The position numbers and the translations under genes are program-made. 64,000 bases of DNA from Flavobacterium sp. N1994 (GTDB taxonomy: Bacteria; Bacteroidota; Bacteroidia; Flavobacteriales; Flavobacteriaceae), in the NCBI RefSeq assembly GCF_025947145.1, contig NZ_CP109999.1, positions 2,480,001 through 2,544,000 on the forward strand. The letters run 5' to 3'. Below, in pieces: positions 42,401-50,130 of the stretch (positions are counted from its first letter, which is position 1; every line of letters starts with the position of its first letter). The notes under the pieces were generated by a model. That model saw nothing but the letters and a program-made list of their open reading frames with translations. It ran no database searches and had not been told where the DNA came from.

Positions 42401-43937
42401 AGGTTTCTCTAAGGGAGACGCCGACGTTTTACGTAAAGCCATGGGGAAAAAGCAGAAAGATGTTTTGGACAAAATGAAACCCAAATTCATTGCTCAAGCT
42501 GAGGCCAATGGACATCCCGCAGAAAAATTGGAAAAAATCTGGAAAGACTGGGAAGCTTTTGCTGAGTATGCTTTCAACAAATCGCACTCTACTTGTTATG
42601 CTTGGATTGCTTATCAAACAGCCTATTTAAAAGCCAATTATCCTGCTGAATATATGGCGGCAGTTTTATCTAACAACATGAACGATATCAAACAAGTTTC
42701 GTTCTTCATGGAAGAATGTAAACGGATGGGGTTACAAGTTCTTGGACCAGATGTGAACGAGTCATTTTATAAATTTACGGTAAACGATAATTACGCGGTT
42801 CGTTTTGGAATGGGAGCTGTTAAAGGAGTTGGAGCGAATGCAGTGGATACTATTGTTCAAAACAGAAAAGAGGAAACCTATAAATCAATATTTGATTTAG
42901 CCAAGAAAATTGATTTGCGTGCCGCCAATAAAAAAGCCTTTGAAAGTTTAGCTTTAGCTGGTGGATTTGATTGTTTTGAAAACACTCACCGAGCGCAATA
43001 TTTTCATATTGAAGGAGAAGGCATTACGTTTTTAGAAAAAGCCATTCGGTATGGGTCGAAATTTCAAGAAAATGAAAATTCTTCTCAAGTAAGTTTGTTT
43101 GGTGAAGCCAGTGAAGTGCAAATCGCAGAGCCAATTGTTCCGCCATGTGATGAATGGAGTACGATGGAAAAATTGGCCAAAGAAAAAGAAGTAGTTGGAA
43201 TTTACATATCGGGGCATCCATTAGATGACTATCGATTTGAGATGAAGTATTTCTGCAACAGTCGATTAGAAAATTTAAAAAACTTAGAGAATTATATTGG
43301 AAAGACCTTAACCTTTGCAGGGATTATAACCAATGTGCAATACAGAACCGCCAAAAATGGAAAAGATTGGGCCATGTTTACTCTTGAAGGATATGATGAA
43401 AGCCACGAGTTCCGGATTTTTGATGAAGAGTATTTGAAATACCGACATTTTTTGGTTAACAATCAATTTATCTATTTTAAAGTGACTGTAAAGGATGGAT
43501 GGGTAAATAGAGAAACAGGTAAAAAATCGGAACCTAGATTACAATTTGTGGATGTAAAACAACTTCAAGATGTATTGCCACAGTTTGCTAAAAAGTTAAG
43601 TATTCAAATGGATATCAATGATTTGCAACAAAATGCTATTCAACAATTGAATGCTATTTTTCAATCAAACAAAGGAGATAATACCGTTACTTTTGAAATA
43701 GTGGAATACGATAAAATAAAAAAAATCCCCGAGATAGTTCCCAAATTGGAAGTCGTAGAGGAAGAAAACTTTGACGTAGAAAGTCTAGAAGAGGTTGCAT
43801 TAGAAATTCCGATTTTGGAAGTAGAAAATCAAATAACAACTAGAGTTTCATTACCGAGTAGAAAATTAAAAATCAAAATTTCTAACGAATTGTTAGTCGA
43901 GTTGGAAAAAATGGGAGTCAAATTCAGCTTAAATTAA
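39423..43937 (+). CDS. dnaE: DNA polymerase III alpha subunit with N-terminal exonuclease
   Basis: 1504 residues; the replicative polymerase. An N-terminal DnaQ-like 3'-5' exonuclease (1-190) has the DEDD residues in [10 protein letters not shown] (Asp6, Glu8), GQNVGFDVN and [10 protein letters not shown]. The PHP domain starts near 258 ([20 protein letters not shown]). The polymerase core has the catalytic Asp triad in [12 protein letters not shown] (Asp689, Asp691, Asp693) after [24 protein letters not shown]. A beta-clamp motif QVSLFG lies at 1222-1227, then an OB-fold ([26 protein letters not shown]). Polymerase and proofreading thus sit in one chain. Monocistronic. Confidence 0.97.
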   Translation: [1504 protein letters not shown]

Positions 43938-44006
43938 GTATCAGTTCTAGCAATGAATTAATAGCCAAAACTGATTTTTTTACAAAGGAAACCCAAAAAA
44001 AATGTC

Positions 44007-44014
44007 TAATTTTG
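44007..44014 (+). promoter_or_regulatory. -7 promoter box for trxA
   Basis: TAATTTTG matches TAnnTTTG, 36 nt before the ATG at 44051. Confidence 0.6.
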
Positions 44015-44050
44015 ACATCAAATAATTACACTAATTTAAAAATATAAAAT

Positions 44051-44368
44051 ATGGCTTTAGCAATAACAGATGCTACTTTTGATGAAGTAGTATTAAAATC
44101 AAATAAACCAGTAGTAGTAGATTTTTGGGCAGCTTGGTGTGGACCTTGTAGAATGGTAGGACCTGTTATAGACGAAATCGCGACAGAATATGAAGGAAAA
44201 GCAACTGTTGGAAAAGTTGACGTAGATGCTAATCAAGAATTCGCTGCAAAATACGGAGTTCGTAATATTCCAACTGTTTTGGTCTTTCAAAATGGTGAAG
44301 TAGTGGGTCGTCAAGTTGGAGTGGCCCCAAAGAAAACCTATACAGATGCTATTGATGCTTTATTGTAA
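44051..44368 (+). CDS. trxA: Thioredoxin
   Basis: 105 residues, the usual length. The active site WCGPC has Cys30 and Cys33. The buried Asp24 and the cis-proline in RNIPTVLVF are present. A cytosolic disulfide reductant for ribonucleotide reductase and other targets. It has its own -7 box and a terminator with a GAAA tetraloop, so it is a single-gene unit after dnaE. Confidence 0.97.
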   Translation: MALAITDATFDEVVLKSNKPVVVDFWAAWCGPCRMVGPVIDEIATEYEGKATVGKVDVDANQEFAAKYGVRNIPTVLVFQNGEVVGRQVGVAPKKTYTDAIDALL

Positions 44369-44388
44369 TCAATAATCAAAATAATTTT

Positions 44389-44419
44389 AAAAGGTTCAAC
44401 GAAAGTTGGGCCTTTTTTT
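44389..44419 (+). terminator. Terminator after trxA
   Basis: A 10-bp stem with two G-T pairs (44391-44400 with 44405-44414), GAAA tetraloop, T-run. Confidence 0.9.
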
Positions 44420-44444
44420 ATGATTACATTTAGAAATTTCCCTT

Positions 44445-44452
44445 TATATTTG
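44445..44452 (+). promoter_or_regulatory. -7 promoter box immediately before the DUF58 gene
   Basis: TATATTTG matches TAnnTTTG but ends only 4 nt before the ATG at 44457. Transcription would start at or within the first codon. Confidence 0.5.
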
Positions 44453-44456
44453 GATT

Positions 44457-45383
44457 ATGAAGATAGAAGAACAAAAAGAAATTGTTTCAGGATTTAAGCA
44501 CTTAGAATTGCTTGCTAATCAAGTTGTAGAAGGCTTTATTTCGGGAATGCACAAATCACCATTTCATGGTTTTTCGGCTGAGTTTGCCGAACATAAAGTC
44601 TATAATTCAGGAGAAAGCACTAAGCATATAGATTGGAAATTATTTGCCAAAACAGATAGATTGTACACCAAAAAATATGAAGAAGAAACCAATCTTCGTT
44701 GTCATTTAATTATAGATAATTCTTCCTCGATGCATTATCCGAAATTGAAAAACAATGAACCCTTTTATCATAGTAAAATAGGGTTTTCAGTTCTAGCTTC
44801 AGCGGTATTAATGAATTTATTAAAAAAACAGCGCGATGCCGTTGGCTTAAGTGTTTATTCGGATACTTATGAATATTATTCTCCTGAGAAAGGAAGTGAT
44901 AGACATCATAGAATGATTTTAAATAAACTAGAAGATCTTTTAGAAAAGCCAAAAGTTTCTAAGACAACGAATACGATTACTTTTTTACATCAAATAGCCG
45001 AAAAAATTCATCGCCGTTCTATGATTATTTTGTTTACTGATATGTTTCAAACTGAAAATCAAGAAGCTCTTTTTAATGCCTTGCAACATTTGAAACACGA
45101 CAAACATAAAGTAGTTGTTTTTCATGTTATAGATAAGCAAACAGAAGTTAATTTTGACTTTGATAATGCTCCTAAAAAATTCATTGACATAGAAACAGGT
45201 GAGGAAATCAATATTTTTGCAGATAGTATAAAACAAGCTTATGAAGAAAAGGTAAATACTTATTTCAAAAACCTCGCTATGACTTGTGCTCAAAACAAAA
45301 TTAAGTACGTACCCGTTGCTGTCGAGGAAAGTTTTGAAAAGATTTTGACAACTTACTTAGTTGAAAAACAAATGTTTGGTTAA
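44457..45383 (+). CDS. DUF58 domain protein
   Basis: 308 residues. FISGMHKSPFHGFSAEFAEHKVYNSGESTKHIDWKLFAKTDRLYTKKYEEE (about 28-78) is the DUF58 signature. It is followed by a von Willebrand A-like domain with a metal-site motif in IIDNSSSMHYP near 87. DUF58 proteins usually sit with MoxR AAA+ ATPases and vWA/BatA proteins. None of these is adjacent here, so its partners must be elsewhere. Probably peripheral to the inner membrane. The start is supported by family alignment from memory. The nearby -7 box suggests a leaderless transcript. Confidence 0.88.
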   Translation: MKIEEQKEIVSGFKHLELLANQVVEGFISGMHKSPFHGFSAEFAEHKVYNSGESTKHIDWKLFAKTDRLYTKKYEEETNLRCHLIIDNSSSMHYPKLKNNEPFYHSKIGFSVLASAVLMNLLKKQRDAVGLSVYSDTYEYYSPEKGSDRHHRMILNKLEDLLEKPKVSKTTNTITFLHQIAEKIHRRSMIILFTDMFQTENQEALFNALQHLKHDKHKVVVFHVIDKQTEVNFDFDNAPKKFIDIETGEEINIFADSIKQAYEEKVNTYFKNLAMTCAQNKIKYVPVAVEESFEKILTTYLVEKQMFG

Positions 45384-45420
45384 TTTTTTTTCTTTCAACC
45401 ATTTTTTTAGTAAAAAACTC

Positions 45421-45450
45421 TTGCAGATTACAAAAACCATTGTATATTTG
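45421..45450 (+). promoter_or_regulatory. Promoter of tRNA-Asp
   Basis: TTG at 45421-45423, 19-nt spacer, TATATTTG at 45443-45450. The tRNA begins 19 nt later. Confidence 0.75.
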
Positions 45451-45468
45451 CAACCGCAATAACGCAGA

Positions 45469-45542
45469 GGTTTGGTAGTTCAGTTGGTTAGAATACATGC
45501 CTGTCACGCATGGGGTCGCGGGTTCGAGTCCCGTCCAGACCG
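45469..45542 (+). tRNA. tRNA-Asp (anticodon GTC)
   Basis: A full cloverleaf of 74 nt. The acceptor stem is GGTTTGG with CCAGACC (one G-T pair) and discriminator G, with D-arm TAGTTCAGTTGGTTAGA. The anticodon loop CTGTCAC contains GTC, and the T-arm is GCGGGTTCGAGTCCCGT. CCA is not encoded. Confidence 0.97.
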
Positions 45543-45552
45543 CGAAATTGGG

Positions 45553-45583
45553 AAAAGGTTTTCAGAAATGAAAACCTTTTTTG
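45553..45583 (+). terminator. Terminator of tRNA-Asp
   Basis: An 11-bp inverted repeat (45553-45563 with 45570-45580), 6-nt loop and T-run, extendable by a further TTGGG/CCCAA pairing outside. Confidence 0.88.
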
Positions 45584-45698
45584 CCCAAAAAAGCAAATGA
45601 AATGCATTCGTCAAATAGTAGACGAGTCATTCAAAATTAGTTGTGTTGTTTTGCTACGACTTTGTAACTCGTAGCGCGGTTTAGTAGTTAGACCAATG

Positions 45699-45733
45699 AA
45701 AAGCTTTCCACTTTATTGTGGATGGCTTTTTTG
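45699..45733 (+). terminator. Terminator-like hairpin without an obvious gene
   Basis: AAAAGC...CCAC pairs with GTGG...GCTTTT across a 3-nt internal mismatch (45699-45711 with 45718-45730), followed by a T-run. Nothing annotated lies between it and the tRNA-Asp terminator. Confidence 0.6.
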
Positions 45734-45784
45734 CTTTATACTGATTATTTATTATTATAATTAACTGAAAATAGGTATATTGCA

Positions 45785-45814
45785 TTGCATTTTTGAGCAT
45801 CAAGCTTAAATTTG
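45785..45814 (+). promoter_or_regulatory. Promoter of the large T9SS gene
   Basis: TTG at 45785-45787, 19-nt spacer, TAAATTTG at 45807-45814. It overlaps the first in-frame start at 45812, so the ATG at 45848 is the real start. Confidence 0.7.
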
Positions 45815-45847
45815 CATGACTGTCAATCAACCAAACCAACTTTAAAA

Positions 45848-48800
45848 ATGAAAAAACTACTACTACTTCTCACTTTATTTTTTTCAACTTCTCTTTTAAT
45901 TGCTCAAAATTTTAATCAACCCTCACAATTTAATACAGTTTGTGATGATAATAATGATGGGTTTGCTTCCTTTTATTTAGATGAAATTTCATTTGAAATT
46001 TTAGGCAATTTAAATTCACAAGATTATGTGATTACTCATCATGAAACACAAACTGAAGCGCAGACTGGCATAAATCCGTTGTCAAGTACATATTTTAATA
46101 TTGTTCCTTTATCACAAACTCTTTATGCACGTATTGTTACTGTTACTAGTGGACAAGTTACCATTTTACCCTATAGTTTGAATGTTAATCCTTTACCAAA
46201 TGCTCCAACACAAACCATTTCACTCTGTTCAAATACGTTTCAATGTTGGGATTTAACTAGTGTTGAAAGTGCAATTGCTCAAGGAACAGTTGGGTTTACT
46301 ATCAGTTTTTATCAAACAGAAGCTAATGCACAAACAGGATCAGCAGCTATAGCAAGTCCAAGTTGCTATGTTTCACCTACCGCATCACCAACACAAGAAC
46401 CTGTTTTTTATAGAATTGAAAATACTTTGACTGGTTGTTTTGCTGTTGGAATCATAGAATTGAAAACGTTAGATTGTGGCAGTGGAACTACTTGCAATCC
46501 ACCAACTGCTGTTACTACTTCTGTTACTCAAACTACTGCTACAATAGCTTGGACTAATACTGATAATACTACTCAATCCTTAGTTTATGTAACACCAGCT
46601 GGTGGTCCTGCGCCAACTGCAGCAAGCACTGCTTACTATACTCAAGGAAGTCCATATATATTAACTGGACTTCAATGTGGTTCGGCCTATGATATTTATA
46701 TTAGAACTTTTTGTAATTCAGCTAACTTGAGTACTTGGGTTCAAACTACTTTTTCAACTGTAGCCTGTACCATTCAAGCAGGTCAACCAACCAACTTAAA
46801 CAATTGTGTTAGTAATGGTCAAGCGTGTTTTAATTTAACAGATAACGATTCAAACATTTATGGAAATTTAACTCAAACGAATTATAGTATTACTTATCAC
46901 CTTTCTCAAGCCGATGCCAATGTAGGAACTAATGCCTTACAGTCTCCTTATTGTATTACAAGTGGTTCACAAGTCCTTTTTGCAAGATTAACTAATACTG
47001 TTACTCAGGAATTTCAAATCTTTAGTTTTGCTGTTGTTGCCGAAACAGTTTCCAGTACTGTAGTTCCTCTTGCTGATATGCATCAATGTGATGATAATAA
47101 TGATACTATTGTGACTTTTGACTTAACTACGGTACATGCTCAAATAAATTCTACCAATACTTTAGAATATTATCCGAGTTTAGCTAATGCTCAAAATCAA
47201 GTAGTACCATTTGCTAATCCACAAGCACTGAATATAGGAGTTCAAAATCCTATAACAGCCGTTTTTGTTAGAGAAATTGTTCCTAATTCTTGTGATATTA
47301 TTTATAGCTTTAATTTATATGCCTACAGTAATTGTAATTTGGCTTACACCTGTAATCAAGCCAATTCTTTATGTAATTCTTTGGGAGTTCCTTTTTCAAA
47401 TACAGTTAATTTACCCGGAAGCGGAACAGTAAATTGTTTGGGTTCGACTCCTAATCCAACTTGGTTTTATTTGCCAGTAAGTGGAGCAGGAACTATTAAT
47501 TTGCAAATAGCACAAGTTTCGAATGCGGGAAGTGCTTTAGATGTTGATTATATAGTTTATGGACCATTTGCTGATCCAGTTGCAGCCTGTGGTAATACTA
47601 GTTTACTGTTGAGTAATGTTGTTTCTTGTAGTTACTCGACGGCAAATGTTGAATATCCAGTTATTACTAATGCTCAACCAGGACAATACTATATAATCAT
47701 GGTAACGAATTACAGTAATCAGCCTGGATTTATTACTATTACTGAACTTACTACTACTGTGGGAGCTATTGATTGTTCCGGTATGCGATTTCATGCTTTC
47801 TTAGATGCTAATAATAATGGGACACAAGATAATGGAGAGGTGAACTTTCCATTAGGGCAATTTACTTCTGAAGTAAATAGTAATGGTAATATTCATAATA
47901 TAGTTTCTCCAACAGGGGTTTACAATATTTATGACACTAATGCTTCTAACTCTTATAATGTTAGTTATACTATTGACCCTAATTATGCCCCCTCTTATAA
48001 TCTTACTACTGCTTCATATTCTAATTTACATGTTGTTGTTGGTGGCGGAATGCAAACCTATAATTTCCCAATCACGGTAACTCAAGTTTATAATGATTTG
48101 GCAGTTAACATTATTCCGATCAATGCTCCAAGACCAGGATTTACTTATCAAAATAAAATTGTATACACTAATTTTGGTAATCAAACTGTAGCTTCTGGGA
48201 CTATTACTTTTACTAAAGATGCTTTGGTAACTATTATTGGTAATACACAATCAGGAACAACAGCAACCGCTAACGGATTTAGTTATGGGTTTACGAATTT
48301 ATTGCCTTTTGAAACCAGAGAAATGACTGTAATCCTGCAAGTGCCAGCTTTACCAACAGTTGCCCTTGGAAATTTACTAACGAATACCGCTAGTATAGCA
48401 CCAATAACTGGAGATGTAGTTCCAACTAACAACACTTCTTCTTGTTCTCAAATTATTATTGGTTCCTATGATCCAAATGATAAAATGGAGTCACATGGGG
48501 AAAGAATTTTATATTCTTCCTTTTCAAACACGGATTATTTGTATTACACTATTCGATTTGAAAATACAGGAACGGCTAGTGCTATCAATGTAAGAGTTAA
48601 TGATGTGTTAGATTCAAAATTGGATGAAACATCGATTAAAATGATTAGTGCTAGTAATCCTTATATCATGGACAGAATAGGGAATAATTTAACATGGCGC
48701 TTTGATGACATTCAATTGCCTCCTACGGTTGCTAATACCAATACAGGCAAAGGATATATTACTTTTCAAGTAAAACCAAGAGCAGGATATGCTGTTGGAA

Positions 48801-49153
48801 CTATTATTCCAAATACAGCTTCTATTTATTTTGATTATAATGCACCTATTATTACCAATACTTTCAATACGGAATTTGTTGCTCAACTTGGTTTGAATGA
48901 ATTTGAAAATGGTGATTTTGTTTTCTATCCTAATCCAGTTTCTGATATTGTAACCGTTGCTTTGAAAAACAATGGAAGTATTGCCAACATTGCGGTTTAT
49001 GATATGTTAGGGAAGCTGATTGTCTCTCAAAAGCCTAATAGCGCTGCAACAACAGAGACAGTTGATTTATCTTCTATTTCAAAAGGCATCTATCTTTTAG
49101 AAGTCACCACAGATACTAACGTGAAAGTAGTTAAGAAATTATTAGTAGATTAA
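45848..49153 (+). CDS. Large multidomain T9SS-secreted protein
   Basis: 1101 residues from the ATG at 45848. The signal peptide ends STSLLIAQ. Four diverged repeats of about 80-95 residues start with a Cys-Asp-rich turn (CDDNNDGFASFYLDE, LCSNTFQCWDLT, NNCVSNGQACFNLTDND, QCDDNNDTIVTFDLT) and end in an Ala-Arg-Ile/Leu strand. A fibronectin type III domain (PPTAVTTSVTQTTATIAWTN) lies between repeats two and three. A Cys-rich domain follows near 500-640, then a DUF7619-like repeat domain (GSYDPNDKMESHG to TASIYFDYNAPIITN). The type A sorting domain has YPNPVSDIV, YDMLGKLIV and KKLLVD. Probably a surface adhesin or matrix protein. Confidence 0.87.
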   Translation: MKKLLLLLTLFFSTSLLIAQNFNQPSQFNTVCDDNNDGFASFYLDEISFEILGNLNSQDYVITHHETQTEAQTGINPLSSTYFNIVPLSQTLYARIVTVTSGQVTILPYSLNVNPLPNAPTQTISLCSNTFQCWDLTSVESAIAQGTVGFTISFYQTEANAQTGSAAIASPSCYVSPTASPTQEPVFYRIENTLTGCFAVGIIELKTLDCGSGTTCNPPTAVTTSVTQTTATIAWTNTDNTTQSLVYVTPAGGPAPTAASTAYYTQGSPYILTGLQCGSAYDIYIRTFCNSANLSTWVQTTFSTVACTIQAGQPTNLNNCVSNGQACFNLTDNDSNIYGNLTQTNYSITYHLSQADANVGTNALQSPYCITSGSQVLFARLTNTVTQEFQIFSFAVVAETVSSTVVPLADMHQCDDNNDTIVTFDLTTVHAQINSTNTLEYYPSLANAQNQVVPFANPQALNIGVQNPITAVFVREIVPNSCDIIYSFNLYAYSNCNLAYTCNQANSLCNSLGVPFSNTVNLPGSGTVNCLGSTPNPTWFYLPVSGAGTINLQIAQVSNAGSALDVDYIVYGPFADPVAACGNTSLLLSNVVSCSYSTANVEYPVITNAQPGQYYIIMVTNYSNQPGFITITELTTTVGAIDCSGMRFHAFLDANNNGTQDNGEVNFPLGQFTSEVNSNGNIHNIVSPTGVYNIYDTNASNSYNVSYTIDPNYAPSYNLTTASYSNLHVVVGGGMQTYNFPITVTQVYNDLAVNIIPINAPRPGFTYQNKIVYTNFGNQTVASGTITFTKDALVTIIGNTQSGTTATANGFSYGFTNLLPFETREMTVILQVPALPTVALGNLLTNTASIAPITGDVVPTNNTSSCSQIIIGSYDPNDKMESHGERILYSSFSNTDYLYYTIRFENTGTASAINVRVNDVLDSKLDETSIKMISASNPYIMDRIGNNLTWRFDDIQLPPTVANTNTGKGYITFQVKPRAGYAVGTIIPNTASIYFDYNAPIITNTFNTEFVAQLGLNEFENGDFVFYPNPVSDIVTVALKNNGSIANIAVYDMLGKLIVSQKPNSAATTETVDLSSISKGIYLLEVTTDTNVKVVKKLLVD

Positions 49154-49173
49154 AAAACTATTCAATAGACCGG

Positions 49174-49209
49174 AAAGCTCTCATTTTTTGAGGGCTTTTC
49201 TTTTTTTTA
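49174..49209 (+). terminator. Terminator after the large T9SS gene
   Basis: AAAGCTCTCA (49174-49183) pairs with TGAGGGCTTT (49189-49198), 5-nt loop, long T-run. Confidence 0.85.
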
Positions 49210-49240
49210 TCAAACGACAGATGTAGTGAATATAATTTCT

Positions 49241-49248
49241 TATTTTTG
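49241..49248 (+). promoter_or_regulatory. -7 promoter box for the small envelope-protein pair
   Basis: TATTTTTG matches TAnnTTTG, 23 nt before the ATG at 49272. No clear -33 box. Confidence 0.5.
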
Positions 49249-49271
49249 AGACTGTTAATTTGGACCCTTAC

Positions 49272-49643
49272 ATGAAGAAAATAATACAGTTTGCCTTTTT
49301 ACTCTTTTTATTTTTGGGTGTTACTCACACTACATTCGGGCAAGAAAAAGCAACCAACGACCCTGATGGTCCACTTAAAGAAACTTTGTATAAAAAGTAT
49401 AAAAGAGAAGCACAAACCTTTGACAAAAAAGCCTTTGACAGTTTGTTTTTTGAGTTTTTCCAGAAACAAAGAGATTCAAAACTTACGCTTACCAAAGAAG
49501 AGTATTATGCTTATACACTCAAGATTGCTGCTTATTCTGAAAAATTAGGATTGTTGTATAAAGACCAAAAAGAAGCCTCGCAACGCACCAAACAAGAATG
49601 GTTTGACAAGAGTTATTCCGATTATTTAAACTCCAAAAAGTAA
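49272..49643 (+). CDS. Small periplasmic protein of unknown function
   Basis: 123 residues from the ATG at 49272. The signal peptide is MKKIIQFAFLLFLFLGVTHTTFGQ. The mature part is short, charged and helical (KETLYKKYKREAQTFDKKAFDSLFFEFFQKQ, LTKEEYYAYTLKIAAYSEKLGLLYKDQ). I do not recognise the family. It is 4 nt upstream of a lipoprotein gene, and the two probably work together in the envelope. An in-frame TTG at 49260 precedes the ATG but would spoil the signal peptide. Confidence 0.7.
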   Translation: MKKIIQFAFLLFLFLGVTHTTFGQEKATNDPDGPLKETLYKKYKREAQTFDKKAFDSLFFEFFQKQRDSKLTLTKEEYYAYTLKIAAYSEKLGLLYKDQKEASQRTKQEWFDKSYSDYLNSKK

Positions 49644-49647
49644 TTCC

Positions 49648-50124
49648 TTGAAAAAAATTTCGGCCATATTATTTCTTTTCGTGTTACAGTCGTGTCAATA
49701 TTTTGAGAAGCAGGTTCCTTCTGAAAAAGAGTTATTGGAGAAGCAACTCAAGGAAATTAATTGGAAAGAAGTGGATGAGTATCCTTCGGTTGCGGATTGT
49801 GAAAAGTTATCGGATGCTACCCAACGCAAACAATGTTTTTTCGAATTTTTAACAGCAACGATTCAAGAAAAATTGGCTGTTGATACGTTATCGACTTTAT
49901 TTCCAAAATTGGATACCATTGAAGTGAAAGTGACGGTATTTCCTAATGCTACTTTGCAATTTGAACCTCAATTCCCTAAAGATTCTGTGGCTTATGATAC
50001 TATAAAAATTGATAGTATACTTCGGGCTAGGCTTGTAGATTTTCCTAAAGTGAATCCGGCTATTAAGAGGGGGATTCCTGTGAAAACTCAGTTTGTGCTT
50101 CCTGTGATTGTTAAATCGGAGTAA
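49648..50124 (+). CDS. Small lipoprotein with TonB-like C-terminal pattern, TTG start
   Basis: 158 residues starting with TTG at 49648. The lipobox (FVLQSC, Cys near 16) shows a lipid anchor. The rest has a Cys pair (DCEKL and RKQCFFEFL) and ends in a segment (FPKVNPAIKRGIPVKTQFVLPVIVKSE) that resembles the C-terminal part of TonB-type energy-transfer domains, where P-A-x-x-x-G-x-x-V precedes a strand. There is no TonB membrane anchor or proline-rich spacer, so a TonB function is not claimed. It begins 4 nt after the previous stop. Confidence 0.7.
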   Translation: MKKISAILFLFVLQSCQYFEKQVPSEKELLEKQLKEINWKEVDEYPSVADCEKLSDATQRKQCFFEFLTATIQEKLAVDTLSTLFPKLDTIEVKVTVFPNATLQFEPQFPKDSVAYDTIKIDSILRARLVDFPKVNPAIKRGIPVKTQFVLPVIVKSE

Positions 50125-50130
50125 AATAAT

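Larger units (their letters stand above)
45584..45847 (+). other. Gene-free region between tRNA-Asp terminator and T9SS gene
   Basis: No convincing coding frame. It holds a 7-bp hairpin (GCTACGA 45653-45659 with TCGTAGC 45669-45675) and a second terminator-like hairpin at 45699-45733. A short stretch at 45675-45693 faintly recalls the 5' part of the tRNA-Asp, and the T9SS promoter lies at 45785-45814. A small RNA or a decayed tRNA copy is possible but not shown. Confidence 0.4.

Noticed and set aside
45675..45693. Second tRNA gene after tRNA-Asp
   Set aside because: Only a short 5'-like stretch; no acceptor, anticodon or T-arm can be folded.
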